A stretch of DNA of 64,000 bases from Actinoplanes regularis (lineage in GTDB: Bacteria > Actinomycetota > Actinomycetes > Mycobacteriales > Micromonosporaceae): the NCBI RefSeq assembly GCF_900188005.1, contig NZ_FZNR01000018.1, positions 118,646 through 182,645 of the forward strand, given 5' to 3'. A program made the position numbers and the translations under genes. This document shows, one piece after another, positions 29,292 to 37,775 of this stretch. The stretch's first letter is position 1. Each line of letters opens with the position of its first letter. Below the pieces are notes generated by a model that was not told where the DNA came from, ran no database searches, and saw only the letters and a list, made by a program, of their open reading frames with translations.

Positions 29292-29959
29292 TGACCGCAC
29301 CCGTCAAGGCGATGCTCAAGTCGGAGACCGGTGCGGAGATCCGGTTCCTGTTCAACCCGGCTGAGCTGACCATCGGCAAATCGAACTCCTGGCAGCCTCC
29401 TGGGACCAAGGGCTGCAACGCACCGGAGCTGCGGTTCCAGGCCGGCCAGTCGGGGACTCTTACGTTCAGCATCACGCTCGACACCACCGACACCGGCACC
29501 GAGGTGACCACGCACACCAACGCGCTGCTCGCCCTGATGCAGGTCGACGTGAAGGCGGCCGGTTCCGACCCGCAGAGCAACATGGCACGGCCGCCCTGGG
29601 TGGAGCTGCACTGGGGCAAGATGCACTGGGTCCGGGCGGTCATCGAGCGGCTACAGATCAAGTTCACCTACTTCGCGAGCGACGGCACGCCCCTGCGGGC
29701 CAAAGTCGACATGTCCCTGCGGCAGTACTCCGACGCCGACGAGCCGAAGCTGCAGAACCCGACCTCGCACACGCCGGGCGTGCACGCCGTACACCGGCTC
29801 TCGTACGGCGAGACCCTCGACCGGATCGCCGCCGCGCACTACGCCGATCCGGCCCGGTGGCGGCTGATCGCCGAGGCCAACCGCATCGTCGACCCGCTCG
29901 CGCTGACCCCGGGCGACCTGCTGATCATCCCGGAAATCCCGGTGCGGCGCCGTGGCTGA
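29291..29959 (+). CDS. eCIS tube/baseplate protein with LysM (Afp7/Pvc7-like)
   Basis: 222 residues; the ATG 29291 shares a base with the previous stop (TGATG). The N-terminal part (EIRFLFNPAELTIGKSNSW, then LTFSITLDTTDTGTEV) is the contractile-injection-system tube-initiator domain. The C-terminal 50 residues form a LysM module: VHRLSYGETLDRIAAAHY, then LTPGDLLIIPE. In eCIS this protein joins the spike to the tube inside the baseplate. It overlaps the spike gene by 8 bases. Confidence 0.91.
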   Translation: MTAPVKAMLKSETGAEIRFLFNPAELTIGKSNSWQPPGTKGCNAPELRFQAGQSGTLTFSITLDTTDTGTEVTTHTNALLALMQVDVKAAGSDPQSNMARPPWVELHWGKMHWVRAVIERLQIKFTYFASDGTPLRAKVDMSLRQYSDADEPKLQNPTSHTPGVHAVHRLSYGETLDRIAAAHYADPARWRLIAEANRIVDPLALTPGDLLIIPEIPVRRRG

Positions 29960-31592
29960 CGCGAAGCGCCGCTTGGACGGCACCGTGCTCACCGTCGACG
30001 GGCGGCCGCTGCCACCGGAGCTGTACCGGCGGGTCATCCTGGTTCGCGTGGACGAGTCGGTGCACCTTCCGGACAGCTTCGCGGTGCACCTCGACGACCC
30101 GTACTTTGAGATCTTCGACCAGGGTTCGTTCACCATCGGCACCAAGCTGGAGATCGCCTTCCGGGCCGAGGGCGACCCGGTGGTGGTCACCTCCGGTGAG
30201 ATCACCGCGGTCACCGTGACGCCCGGTGCCACCGGCCGGCACGAACTGGTGCTGACCGGTTTCGATCTCACCCACCGGCTGGCTCGTGAGGCCCGGTCGC
30301 GTACCTTCCAGCGGGTCACCGACGCCGACGTGGCCACCCGGATCGCCGGCGAGTACGGCCTGGACGCCGACGTCGACGCCACTTCGGCGGTGCACGACTA
30401 CGTGCTGCAGGCCGGCGAGACCGACTACGCGTTCCTGCGCCGGCGGGCCGGCCGGATCGGCTTCGACTTCTGGATCACCGGCCGGACGTTCCACTTCAAG
30501 CGGATACCCCGCGGCGCTAGCACCCCGCCGCCGCTGCGCTGGGGGCACAACCTGCACCGGTTCACCGTCCGGTTCTCCGCGGCGGAGCGCTGCGACGAGG
30601 TGCAGATCCGCAGCTGGGACCCGATCGGCAAGCAATCGGTGAGCGGTCGCTGCACCGAGACTGACCCGGGCACCGACGCACCCGCGGCCCGGCAGATGGC
30701 CGATGCTGCCCGGTACGCGTTCGGCCGGGTGAAGCGCTCGGCCGGCCAGTTCCCGGTGCCGGACCAGGCGCAGGCCGACGCGCTGGCCACCGCGCTGCTG
30801 CTGCGCGCCTCCGGCGAGGAGGTGGTGCTGCGCGGCGAGGCGGCCGGCGAGCCGCTGCTCGGAGCAGGCGGCCGGGTCCGCCTGGAACAGGTCGGCTCGC
30901 GGCTGACCGGCAGCTACCGGGTCACCAGCGTCGAGCACCTGTACACCGCCGGCCGTCCGTACGTGACCCGGTTCGTCTGCGGCGGCAAGGAACCCGCCGG
31001 CCTCGCCGACCTGGTCGGCGCGGCTCCCACCGGCTGGGGCGGGCTGGTGGTCGGGGTGGTCACCAACAACGACGACCCAGAGAAGCTGGGCCGGGTCCGG
31101 GTCACCTTCCCCACCCTGTCCGCGGAGGACGAGAGCACGTGGGCGCGCCTCGCCGTACCCGGCGGTGGCCGACGGCGCGGCCTGCAGTGGGTGCCCGAGG
31201 TGGACGACGAGGTGCTGGTCGGCTTCGAATTGAACGACCTGACCCGGCCGGTCGTGCTGGGCGGCCTGTGGAGCCGGCGGGACGACCCGCCCGAGGTCGG
31301 CGCCTCGTCCGGCGGCAAGGTCGAGTCCCGGGTGCTGGCCAGCCGGATCGACTCCCGCCTGACGTTCCGCGACGGCTCGGTGCCGGCCGTGTCGCTATCG
31401 CTCGGCGCGACGTCGTGCGAACTGCACCTGGAGAAGTCCGAGTCGTCGCTGGCCGGCGAGCAGAAACTGGTGATCAGCGCGAACCAGATCGAGATCCGGG
31501 CGAAGTCCAAGCTCACCCTCGCGGGCGCGACCGTCGACATCTCCGCATCCGGGCCGCTGACCGCGGCCGGCAAGCCGATCAAGTTGAACTAG
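29952..31592 (+). CDS. eCIS spike/hub protein, VgrG-gp27/gp5-like (Afp8/Pvc8-like)
   Basis: 546 residues. The first 350 residues form a gp27-like hub (LTGFDLTHRLAREARSRTFQ, then ETDYAFLRRRAGRIGFDFWI). An OB-fold gp5-type domain follows (GVVTNNDDPEKLGRVRVTFP, then WVPEVDDEVLVGFE), and then a beta-helical needle. It forms the trimeric central spike pushed through the target envelope. No enzymatic extension is fused to it. The PAAR gene follows 12 bases later and should cap the needle. Confidence 0.93.
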   Translation: MADAKRRLDGTVLTVDGRPLPPELYRRVILVRVDESVHLPDSFAVHLDDPYFEIFDQGSFTIGTKLEIAFRAEGDPVVVTSGEITAVTVTPGATGRHELVLTGFDLTHRLAREARSRTFQRVTDADVATRIAGEYGLDADVDATSAVHDYVLQAGETDYAFLRRRAGRIGFDFWITGRTFHFKRIPRGASTPPPLRWGHNLHRFTVRFSAAERCDEVQIRSWDPIGKQSVSGRCTETDPGTDAPAARQMADAARYAFGRVKRSAGQFPVPDQAQADALATALLLRASGEEVVLRGEAAGEPLLGAGGRVRLEQVGSRLTGSYRVTSVEHLYTAGRPYVTRFVCGGKEPAGLADLVGAAPTGWGGLVVGVVTNNDDPEKLGRVRVTFPTLSAEDESTWARLAVPGGGRRRGLQWVPEVDDEVLVGFELNDLTRPVVLGGLWSRRDDPPEVGASSGGKVESRVLASRIDSRLTFRDGSVPAVSLSLGATSCELHLEKSESSLAGEQKLVISANQIEIRAKSKLTLAGATVDISASGPLTAAGKPIKLN

Positions 31593-31604
31593 AGGAGTAC
31601 GCCG

Positions 31605-32000
31605 ATGGGCGCGCCCGCCGCGCGGCAGAACGACCCGGTGACGGGTACCGACGTACACATCCTGCTCGTGCCCTCCCCCGGTGGGCCGGTGCCGACGCCG
31701 ACGCCGATGCCGTTCACCGGCCGGCTGCTCGCCGGGCTCAGCGCCGACGTGCTCGTTGACGGGCTGCCGGTGGCGACCATCGGCAGTGTCGCGCACAACC
31801 TGCCGCCGCACGTCCCGGCCGCCGGCCCGTTCTCCCGGCCGCCCACCAACCAGGGCCGGGTGCTTGCCGGTTCCACGACCGTCCTGGTCAACGGCAAGGG
31901 CGTGGCCCGGCTCGGCGACCCGGTGCTCACCTGCAACGACCCGGCCGACCTGCCGAACGGCACGATCGCTGCCGGCAGCGCCGACGTGCTGGTGGGCTGA
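31605..32000 (+). CDS. PAAR-type spike tip protein
   Basis: 131 residues from ATG 31605 with GAGGAG upstream. PAAR-like repeats and spaced His/Cys ligands are visible: ARQNDPVTGTDVHILLVP, VDGLPVATIGSVAHNLPPH and GVARLGDPVLTCNDPADLP. PAAR proteins sharpen the spike tip through a bound metal ion and often carry effectors; this one has no fused effector domain. It lies between the spike and gp25-like genes. Confidence 0.92.
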   Translation: MGAPAARQNDPVTGTDVHILLVPSPGGPVPTPTPMPFTGRLLAGLSADVLVDGLPVATIGSVAHNLPPHVPAAGPFSRPPTNQGRVLAGSTTVLVNGKGVARLGDPVLTCNDPADLPNGTIAAGSADVLVG

Positions 32001-32003
32001 GCC

Positions 32004-32402
32004 GTGGATTTCGTCGGCCGCGGCTGGGGCTTCCCTGCGGCGATCTCCCGGACCGGCTCGGTGCGACTGTTCGGCGGTGGCGACGACATCGACGCGGCGC
32101 TCCGGATGATCCTGTCCACGGTCCCCGGAGAACGGGTGATGCGCCCGGACTTCGGCTGCCGGATGTGGGAGCTGGTCTTCGCGCCGATCACGGCGAGCAC
32201 GCTCGGCATGGTCGAGCAGGCCGTCCGGGAGGCCGTCCACCGGTGGGAGCCGCGGGCCGTGCTGGAGCGGGTGCTCGCCACCGGGGACGCGGACACCGGC
32301 ACGGTGCTGATCGAGCTGTCGTACCGGATCCGCACCACCAACGACGTCCGGAACCTGGTATTCCCCTTCTACACAATCCCCACGGAAGAGCCGTCGCCAT
32401 GA
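32004..32402 (+). CDS. Baseplate wedge protein, gp25/GPW-like
   Basis: 132 residues from GTG 32004. The gp25 family core is clear: DIDAALRMILSTVPGERVMR, then PDFGCRMWELVFAPIT and VLIELSYRIRTTNDVRNLVF. It belongs to the baseplate wedge, which triggers sheath contraction. It overlaps the next gene by ATGA. Confidence 0.92.
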   Translation: MDFVGRGWGFPAAISRTGSVRLFGGGDDIDAALRMILSTVPGERVMRPDFGCRMWELVFAPITASTLGMVEQAVREAVHRWEPRAVLERVLATGDADTGTVLIELSYRIRTTNDVRNLVFPFYTIPTEEPSP

Positions 32403-34357
32403 GCCTGCCCGCACCGAATCTCGACGACCGGAGGTTCCAGGACATCGTCGACGACGCAAAGCGCCGCATCCACCGGATCTGCCCGGACTGGACCGACCAC
32501 AACGTGTCCGACCCGGGCATCGCGCTGGTCGAGCTGTTCGCCTGGATGACCGAGATGACGCTGTACCGGCTCAACCAGGTCCCCGACCGGCTGTACATAA
32601 AGTTCCTAGAACTGGTCGGGGTGGAGTTGTTCTCCGCGGTGCCGGCCCGGGCCGAGTTGCTGTTCACGCTGACGGGGCCCCGCGACACCCCGGTCCGGGT
32701 ACCGGCCGGCACGCAGGTCAGCACGGAACGCGGCGACGACGAGGCGCCGGTCGTCTTCATGACTGACGAGGACCTCCGGGTCGTCCCACCCCGGTTGACG
32801 GCGTGCCTGGTCCACGACGGCACCCGGTACAGCGACCACTGGGACGACCTGCGGCGCAACGCCACGTCCATCCCGATCTTCCCGCTGCTGGACATCGGCA
32901 CGGCGGTCTACTTCGGTTTGGCCGACTCGGCGGCCGGTAACCTGATCCGCCTCGACGTCACCACCGGACCGGAGGGCGCGGGCATCGACCCCCGCCACCC
33001 GCCGCGCGCCTGGGATGCCTGGGACGGCACTCAGTGGCAGCCGGTCCGGATCCTCGCCGACACCAGCGCCGGCTTCAACAGCACCGGTCAGGTGACCTTG
33101 CTGCTGCCGCAGCGGCACGAGGCTCTAGCCCTGGCCGCCCAGCGGGCCCACTGGATCCGCTGCCGGCTCACCACACCCGAGCAGGATCAGCCCGGATACA
33201 CCAACTCGCCGGTTCTGGAGTCGCTGACCGCGGTCGCGCTCGGCGGGGTCGCCCGGGCGCACCACGCCGAACCGGCGCCCGCCGAGCGGCTCGGCACCAG
33301 TGACGGCCGGCCGGGGCAGACGTTTCAGGTCGGCCGGGTGCCGGTGCTGCCGCGCCGCCCGCACGAGTCGGTGCGCGTGGTGCCACCCCGGTATGAAGGC
33401 GCCGGCGAGCCGGAGGGCCAGCCGTGGACGGAGGTCGCCGACTTCGCCGAGGCGACCGAGGCCGACCACGTCTACACCTGGTCCGGCGCCACCGGCGAGA
33501 TCCGGTTCGGCCCGCGCGTGCTGGACCGGCAGGGTCTGGTCCGGCAGCACGGCGCGGTTCCGCCGATCGGGGCGCAGATCTCGGTCACCGGTTACCGGTA
33601 CGGCGGCGGCCGCCGCGGCAACGTCGCCGCGCACCGGCTCACCGTGTTGCACACGTCGATCCCGTTTGTCGCCGCGGTTACCAACCTGGACCCGAGCGGC
33701 GGCGGCGTCGACCCGGAGACGGTGGAGAACGCCAAGGTCCGCGGTCCGATGCTGCTGCGCGGCGGCCGGCGCGCGGTGACCGCCGAGGACGTCGAGCGGC
33801 TCACCCTGGACGCCGCCCAGAGCGTCGCTCGGGCCCGCTGCCTGCCGCCGGACAGTCCCGGTGAGCCGGCTCGGCTGTTGGTCGTGCCCTACCTGGACAA
33901 GCGCCCGGAGGACCTCACCCTGGACGATCTCGCGGTCACCGACGAGTTGGAGGAGCAGATCAAGGCGTACCTGGAGCCCCGCCGGCTGCTGTCCATGCGC
34001 CTGCGCATCGAGACGCCCCGGTATCAGGGCGTCAAGGTCGCCGCCGAGGTACGCGCCGGGCCCGGGGTACGCGTCGAGACCGTCCGGGAGCAGGCAGAGC
34101 GCGCGCTCTACCAGTACATCAACCCACTCGTCGGCGGCCCCACCGGTCAGGGCTGGCCGTTCGGCGCCGACCTGCGCCTCGGCGACGTGTACGGCGTACT
34201 GCACAGCTCGTTCGGAGTGCAGGGAGTCGAGGCGGTGCACTTCTTCTCCGCTGACCTGCGCCGCGGACGGACCCTTGACCAGGTCGACCAGCGACTGCGG
34301 CTGCAACCAGGGACGCTGTTCATGTCGTACGAGCACCGGGTGGTGGTGCAGCAGTGA
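32399..34357 (+). CDS. Baseplate J-like assembly protein (Afp11/Pvc11-like)
   Basis: 652 residues from ATG 32399, overlapping the previous stop. The N-terminus (MSLPAPNLDDRRFQDIVDDA, then DPGIALVELFAWMTEMTLYR) and the C-terminal baseplate-J fold (RRAVTAEDVERLTLDAAQSV, then RYQGVKVAAEVRAGPGVRVE) identify the putative baseplate assembly protein family. It forms the major wedge around the hub. It overlaps the tail-P2-I-like gene by GTGA. The longer upstream frame is an artefact of out-of-frame reading. Confidence 0.92.
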   Translation: MSLPAPNLDDRRFQDIVDDAKRRIHRICPDWTDHNVSDPGIALVELFAWMTEMTLYRLNQVPDRLYIKFLELVGVELFSAVPARAELLFTLTGPRDTPVRVPAGTQVSTERGDDEAPVVFMTDEDLRVVPPRLTACLVHDGTRYSDHWDDLRRNATSIPIFPLLDIGTAVYFGLADSAAGNLIRLDVTTGPEGAGIDPRHPPRAWDAWDGTQWQPVRILADTSAGFNSTGQVTLLLPQRHEALALAAQRAHWIRCRLTTPEQDQPGYTNSPVLESLTAVALGGVARAHHAEPAPAERLGTSDGRPGQTFQVGRVPVLPRRPHESVRVVPPRYEGAGEPEGQPWTEVADFAEATEADHVYTWSGATGEIRFGPRVLDRQGLVRQHGAVPPIGAQISVTGYRYGGGRRGNVAAHRLTVLHTSIPFVAAVTNLDPSGGGVDPETVENAKVRGPMLLRGGRRAVTAEDVERLTLDAAQSVARARCLPPDSPGEPARLLVVPYLDKRPEDLTLDDLAVTDELEEQIKAYLEPRRLLSMRLRIETPRYQGVKVAAEVRAGPGVRVETVREQAERALYQYINPLVGGPTGQGWPFGADLRLGDVYGVLHSSFGVQGVEAVHFFSADLRRGRTLDQVDQRLRLQPGTLFMSYEHRVVVQQ

Positions 34358-34863
34358 GCGCTGGCTGGCTGGTGGACCAGCTCCCCCGGGCGATGTCGGG
34401 CGACCCGGTGCTGCGCGGCTTCGTGTCCGCGTTCGAGCAGGTGGCGGACACCGTCGTGGACCGGGTCGACAGCATCGAGCATCAGGTCGACGCGGGCCTG
34501 GCGGTATCGGAGATGCTGCACTTCCTGGCGTCCTGGCTGGGTGTCGAGCTTGAGCCGACCGATCCGCTGGACTACCAGCGCATGCTGGTCGGCGAGGTGG
34601 GCCGGCTGCTCGGCTGGCGCGGCACCCGGCACGGGATGGAGTCGTTGCTGGCCGCCGCCACGGGCTCGCCGGTCACGGTCACCGACGGCGGCGGGATCTT
34701 CGGCCGCAACGATCCGGTCCCCCTGGCCGACCCGGAGGTCGTAGTGCACCTGCAGCACACCGGCCACCTGGACGAGCGTCAGGTCATCGGCTTTCTTCAG
34801 GGCGAACTGCCGCTGGGCGCACGGCTGCGCCTCGAGATCACGGACGGGGGCCGGGATGGCTGA
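34354..34863 (+). CDS. Tail protein, P2 gpI/Afp12-like
   Basis: 169 residues from GTG 34354, overlapping the preceding stop. AFEQVADTVVDRVDSIEHQV, then LHFLASWLGVELEPTDPL and LLGWRGTRHGMESLLAAATG, are typical of the phage tail protein I/Afp12 family, which completes the baseplate wedge. It overlaps the next gene by 8 bases. It is much shorter than Afp12, as is usual for actinobacterial clusters. Confidence 0.88.
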   Translation: MSAGWLVDQLPRAMSGDPVLRGFVSAFEQVADTVVDRVDSIEHQVDAGLAVSEMLHFLASWLGVELEPTDPLDYQRMLVGEVGRLLGWRGTRHGMESLLAAATGSPVTVTDGGGIFGRNDPVPLADPEVVVHLQHTGHLDERQVIGFLQGELPLGARLRLEITDGGRDG

Positions 34864-35779
34864 CCGCACAGTGTCCTGCCCGGACTGCGGATCCTCGGTC
34901 CAGCCGGACGTCGAACAGCTCTGCCCGCACTGCGGCTACCCGCTGATGTTCCTACGGGAGCCCCCCGACGACGACGCCCGGTCGGCGCCGCGGGCCCCCG
35001 GCGTCCCCGACGACGCCACCATTGTCATGCCGCCAGCTCTCCCGGAGCCAGCCCCCTCACCGCCGGCTCGTCTGGCGCCGGAGCTCGGCGAGGCGGCGCC
35101 GGCCGCCGGGCGGCTCGACTGTCCCCAGTGCGGGAATGGCAACGAGCCGGAGCGGGTCCGGTGCGAGCGCTGCGGGATGGAGCTGCGCGGCACCTGGCCG
35201 GTCGCGGTGGTGCTACCGCCGCCGACCGCCACACTGCACGGCCGCCGCCGGCTGCCCACCTGGTTGTGGGCGCTGTGCGGGGCCGTAGTACTGGCTTTGC
35301 TCGCGACAGGTTCCTACTTCGTGTTCGGGAAGAAAGACCCGGTGCCGGTGGCCGCGGCGCATATCAGCGTCAAGGCGTCCAGCGTCAGCCGGGACCACAA
35401 GATGGTGGCGAAGAACGTGCTCGACGGCAAGACGGAGACCATGTGGCAGACCGACGGCGAGCAGGTGACCGGCAACGTCGGGGTGACGCTGACGTTCCGG
35501 TTCACTCCGGCGGTCAAGCTGACTGAGATCACCGTGACCAACGGCGCCGCGGTGAACGACAAGGCGTACCTCAACAACGAGCGGCTCCAACGGGTACTGA
35601 TCACCACTAACACCGGCGTCGCCGAGACGTGGGACCTGCAGGACACTTCCCAACCGCAGTCGCTGCCGCTGAAGGCGGTCACAACTTCCTGGGTGACGCT
35701 GACGGTCGAGAAGACCTATCCGGGCAAGACCTTCACCGATCTGGCTGTGACCGACGTGACTTTCGAACACCAGCTGTGA
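34856..35779 (+). CDS. Zinc-ribbon, single-TM, discoidin-like accessory protein
   Basis: 307 residues from ATG 34856. Two Cys4 zinc ribbons (CPDCGSS..CPHCGYP and CPQCGN..CERCGM) lie in the cytoplasmic half with a Pro-rich linker. One membrane helix (about 140-160, LWALCGAVVLALLATGSYFV) follows, then an outside domain of about 140 residues resembling F5/8-type discoidin folds (VLDGKTETMWQTDGEQV, LTFRFTPAVKLTEITV). It is translationally coupled to the baseplate genes, so it probably acts with the particle. A membrane anchor or docking protein for the injection system is a reasonable inference. Confidence 0.78.
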   Translation: MADRTVSCPDCGSSVQPDVEQLCPHCGYPLMFLREPPDDDARSAPRAPGVPDDATIVMPPALPEPAPSPPARLAPELGEAAPAAGRLDCPQCGNGNEPERVRCERCGMELRGTWPVAVVLPPPTATLHGRRRLPTWLWALCGAVVLALLATGSYFVFGKKDPVPVAAAHISVKASSVSRDHKMVAKNVLDGKTETMWQTDGEQVTGNVGVTLTFRFTPAVKLTEITVTNGAAVNDKAYLNNERLQRVLITTNTGVAETWDLQDTSQPQSLPLKAVTTSWVTLTVEKTYPGKTFTDLAVTDVTFEHQL

Positions 35780-37147
35780 TCAGCTGGGCAGGGTGTAGTC
35801 GATCCTGCGTACCGCGACCGGGTTCCCGGCTGTCACCGGCCGGAGCAGGACGTAGTCGATGCCGTCACACGGAACCTGGTCGGCGGTGGCGATCAAGTTG
35901 GGATTGACGCCTTCCGTCCCATCCTTACAGACCACCTGCATAGTCAGCGCGCCCGGCACGACCGGCGACACCGCCAGCCACGATGCCGGCCCCGGCACAA
36001 AATCCAACTTCATCGGTACGTCGTTGCAGGCCGAAACGTTCTCCCGCTTCGACGGCACCAGCGCCGGCAGCCCACCAATGTCCACTACGGCGACCGAACG
36101 CGCCTCCCCGCAGCCGGCGGCCACGGCCCCCGCGCCGGGTTCGGCGCCGGCCAGCAGTCCCTCGCTGCGGAACGCTTCCGGGTCCAATACGCCGGTTGCC
36201 GCGAGGCCGCCCGGTGCGGTCAGGTCGACGGGTCGCAGCCCCGTCGCGCTGCCGGTGGCCTCCCCGGGTGGCGGGGGCAGTACCTCGGGCACGGTCGAGG
36301 GCTCGCCGCTCGACGGGGACACCGAGGCGGAGCTCGTTGCCGGCGTACCGGTCGCCGCGCCCGTCGACGGCTTCTCGTCGTCGCCGCGCTCATTGATCAG
36401 TGCCGGGATGGCGATCGCCGCGGCGGTCAGCAGCACGGCGGCGGCGACGCCGAGGGGTCGAGTCAGCTTGGCCGCGATCCGGGGCTCCTGCACGAAGGCC
36501 GCGTGACCCTGCCCCATCACGACCGGCGACCCGCCGCCCGGATCGGCCGCCGCCGCCTCGATGGTGAGGCGCTGATTCTTCTCCTGGTTCCACGGCACTG
36601 GCGCCCGCACGGTCAGCAGCGACTGCGTTCTGGCCCCGGGAACCAACTGCACCGTGTCCGGTTCGAACCGGGTGCTCACCCGGCGTTCCGGGTCGGTCGC
36701 GGTCAACCGCAGCTGGAGCATGCTGTTGCCGACGTTTGCGATGTCCACCATGAAGGTCGCCGAGACGCCGCCCAGGGCGATCTCCGGCGCCGTCGTCACG
36801 GTGATCCCCTTGACGACGGTCACCTCGACCGGCAGTTCCACGCAGTGGGACACGTCGTCGCGGTACTTCGACTTGGCCAGGACGCCTAGCACGTACCGGC
36901 CGGCCGGCGCCGGTGGCCGGTCGGGGACGGTGATCCGTACGGTCAGCCCGGCGGTCTCGCCCGGCCGCAGCTTCACCAGGTCCGGCTCGGTGTGCGCGCT
37001 CGCGCCGTCCGGCAGGCCGAGCACGCCAACGGTGTAGTGCTCGACGATGTCGCTGGCGTTGCGAACCGAAATCTCGAACGTCAGCGCATCGCCCGGTGCC
37101 ACCGTCGCATGATCCGGCGTGACGGTGACGCGCAGGGGCAATGCCAT
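35780..37147 (-). CDS. Membrane protein with NEW3/CARDB-like Ig domains
   Basis: 455 residues from ATG 37147, convergent with and abutting the preceding gene. Two N-terminal immunoglobulin-like domains of NEW3/alpha-galactosidase-associated type (ATVAPGDALTFEISVRNASD, and ALGGVSATFMVDIANVGNSM) are followed by one hydrophobic helix (about 230-250, LGVAAAVLLTAAAIAIPALI), a Ser/Thr/Pro-rich stretch and a C-terminal domain with paired cysteines. There is no signal peptide, so topology is N-in, C-out. It resembles accessory proteins at the border of actinobacterial eCIS clusters and may act with the zinc-ribbon membrane protein. Confidence 0.72.
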   Translation of the reverse strand: MALPLRVTVTPDHATVAPGDALTFEISVRNASDIVEHYTVGVLGLPDGASAHTEPDLVKLRPGETAGLTVRITVPDRPPAPAGRYVLGVLAKSKYRDDVSHCVELPVEVTVVKGITVTTAPEIALGGVSATFMVDIANVGNSMLQLRLTATDPERRVSTRFEPDTVQLVPGARTQSLLTVRAPVPWNQEKNQRLTIEAAAADPGGGSPVVMGQGHAAFVQEPRIAAKLTRPLGVAAAVLLTAAAIAIPALINERGDDEKPSTGAATGTPATSSASVSPSSGEPSTVPEVLPPPPGEATGSATGLRPVDLTAPGGLAATGVLDPEAFRSEGLLAGAEPGAGAVAAGCGEARSVAVVDIGGLPALVPSKRENVSACNDVPMKLDFVPGPASWLAVSPVVPGALTMQVVCKDGTEGVNPNLIATADQVPCDGIDYVLLRPVTAGNPVAVRRIDYTLPS

Positions 37148-37249
37148 CCGCTCATGATCTCACCGGGCGGCAGATCGGGGTCCGGAAACGCGCTTCGCGC
37201 CCACCACCCGTACGGTGGGCGGGCTTCTCCCACTGCGGGCTGTCCGAGC

Positions 37250-37518
37250 ACATCCCGGTCTGGGTATGGAGGCGCTGCCCGGTTGGGTGTGGGACGCGCA
37301 GGAGGCGAAGTTTCGCCGAGGGCCTGGAGAAGCTGCGCGCCTACGCCGACGAGCACGGGCACGCCCGAGTACCTCTGGACTGCGTGACCGCCGACGGCTT
37401 CAAGCTCGGCAACTGGGTCGGCAACCAGCGTAGCGGCCGCCGGCGCGGGCAGCTCAGCGCCGACCGGGCGGCACAGGTGGAGAAGGTGCCCGGTTGGGTG
37501 TGGGACGCGCGGAGCTAG
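37250..37518 (+). pseudogene. Helicase-associated (HA) repeat remnant
   Basis: The peptide GLEKLRAYADEHGHARVP, then GFKLGNWVGNQRSGRRRGQLS and PGWVWDARS, is a complete helicase-associated domain as found in tandem in actinobacterial DEAD/DEAH helicases. A partial preceding unit (MEALPGWVWDAQEAKF) sits in another frame, so a frameshift lies near 37315. The helicase core is missing. It is a fragment of a much larger gene. Confidence 0.75.
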
Positions 37519-37656
37519 CTGGGCGCTCCGTCGGTGAACTCAGCCATCCAAGAGGCGTGAAGCCGTCTGTTCCACTGCTTTGGAAGCGGAACGGCGCCGG
37601 ATATCGCCGGGATCGAGAACCATGTCAGTGTGACCGAATCAGTGCAGAACGCTTGG
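37519..37656. other. Unassigned intergenic sequence
   Basis: Between the HA-domain remnant and the right inverted repeat; nothing recognisable is seen on either strand. Confidence 0.4.
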
Positions 37657-37773
37657 CTAGTACAGCAGTCGCCATTCGTGATCACGGCCGAAGTCCGAGG
37701 CTGAGTCCGGGTGCCGGCACCGCGGCCGGACCGGTTCGCCGGGTAGGTGTCAGAGTTCCGGCAGGACAATGTC
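37657..37773 (-). repeat. 117-bp inverted repeat, right copy, split by IS630
   Basis: Reverse complement of 17900-18016 with about three mismatches. It contains the last bases of a gene related to the one at 17498-17923 and the sequence following it. Homology resumes for 7 bases right of the IS element (38973-38979), so the element inserted into this copy at a TA where the left copy has TG. Confidence 0.92.
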
Positions 37774-37775
37774 TA

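Noticed and set aside
32165..32398. Extended N-terminus for the baseplate J protein
   Set aside because: The upstream in-frame stretch is an out-of-frame reading of the gp25-like gene; ATG 32399 overlaps its stop and gives the family N-terminus.
18321..37147. Prophage interpretation of the phage-tail genes
   Set aside because: No capsid, portal, terminase, holin or integrase genes; the ATPase, DUF4255, DUF4157 and LysM-tube proteins are eCIS hallmarks.
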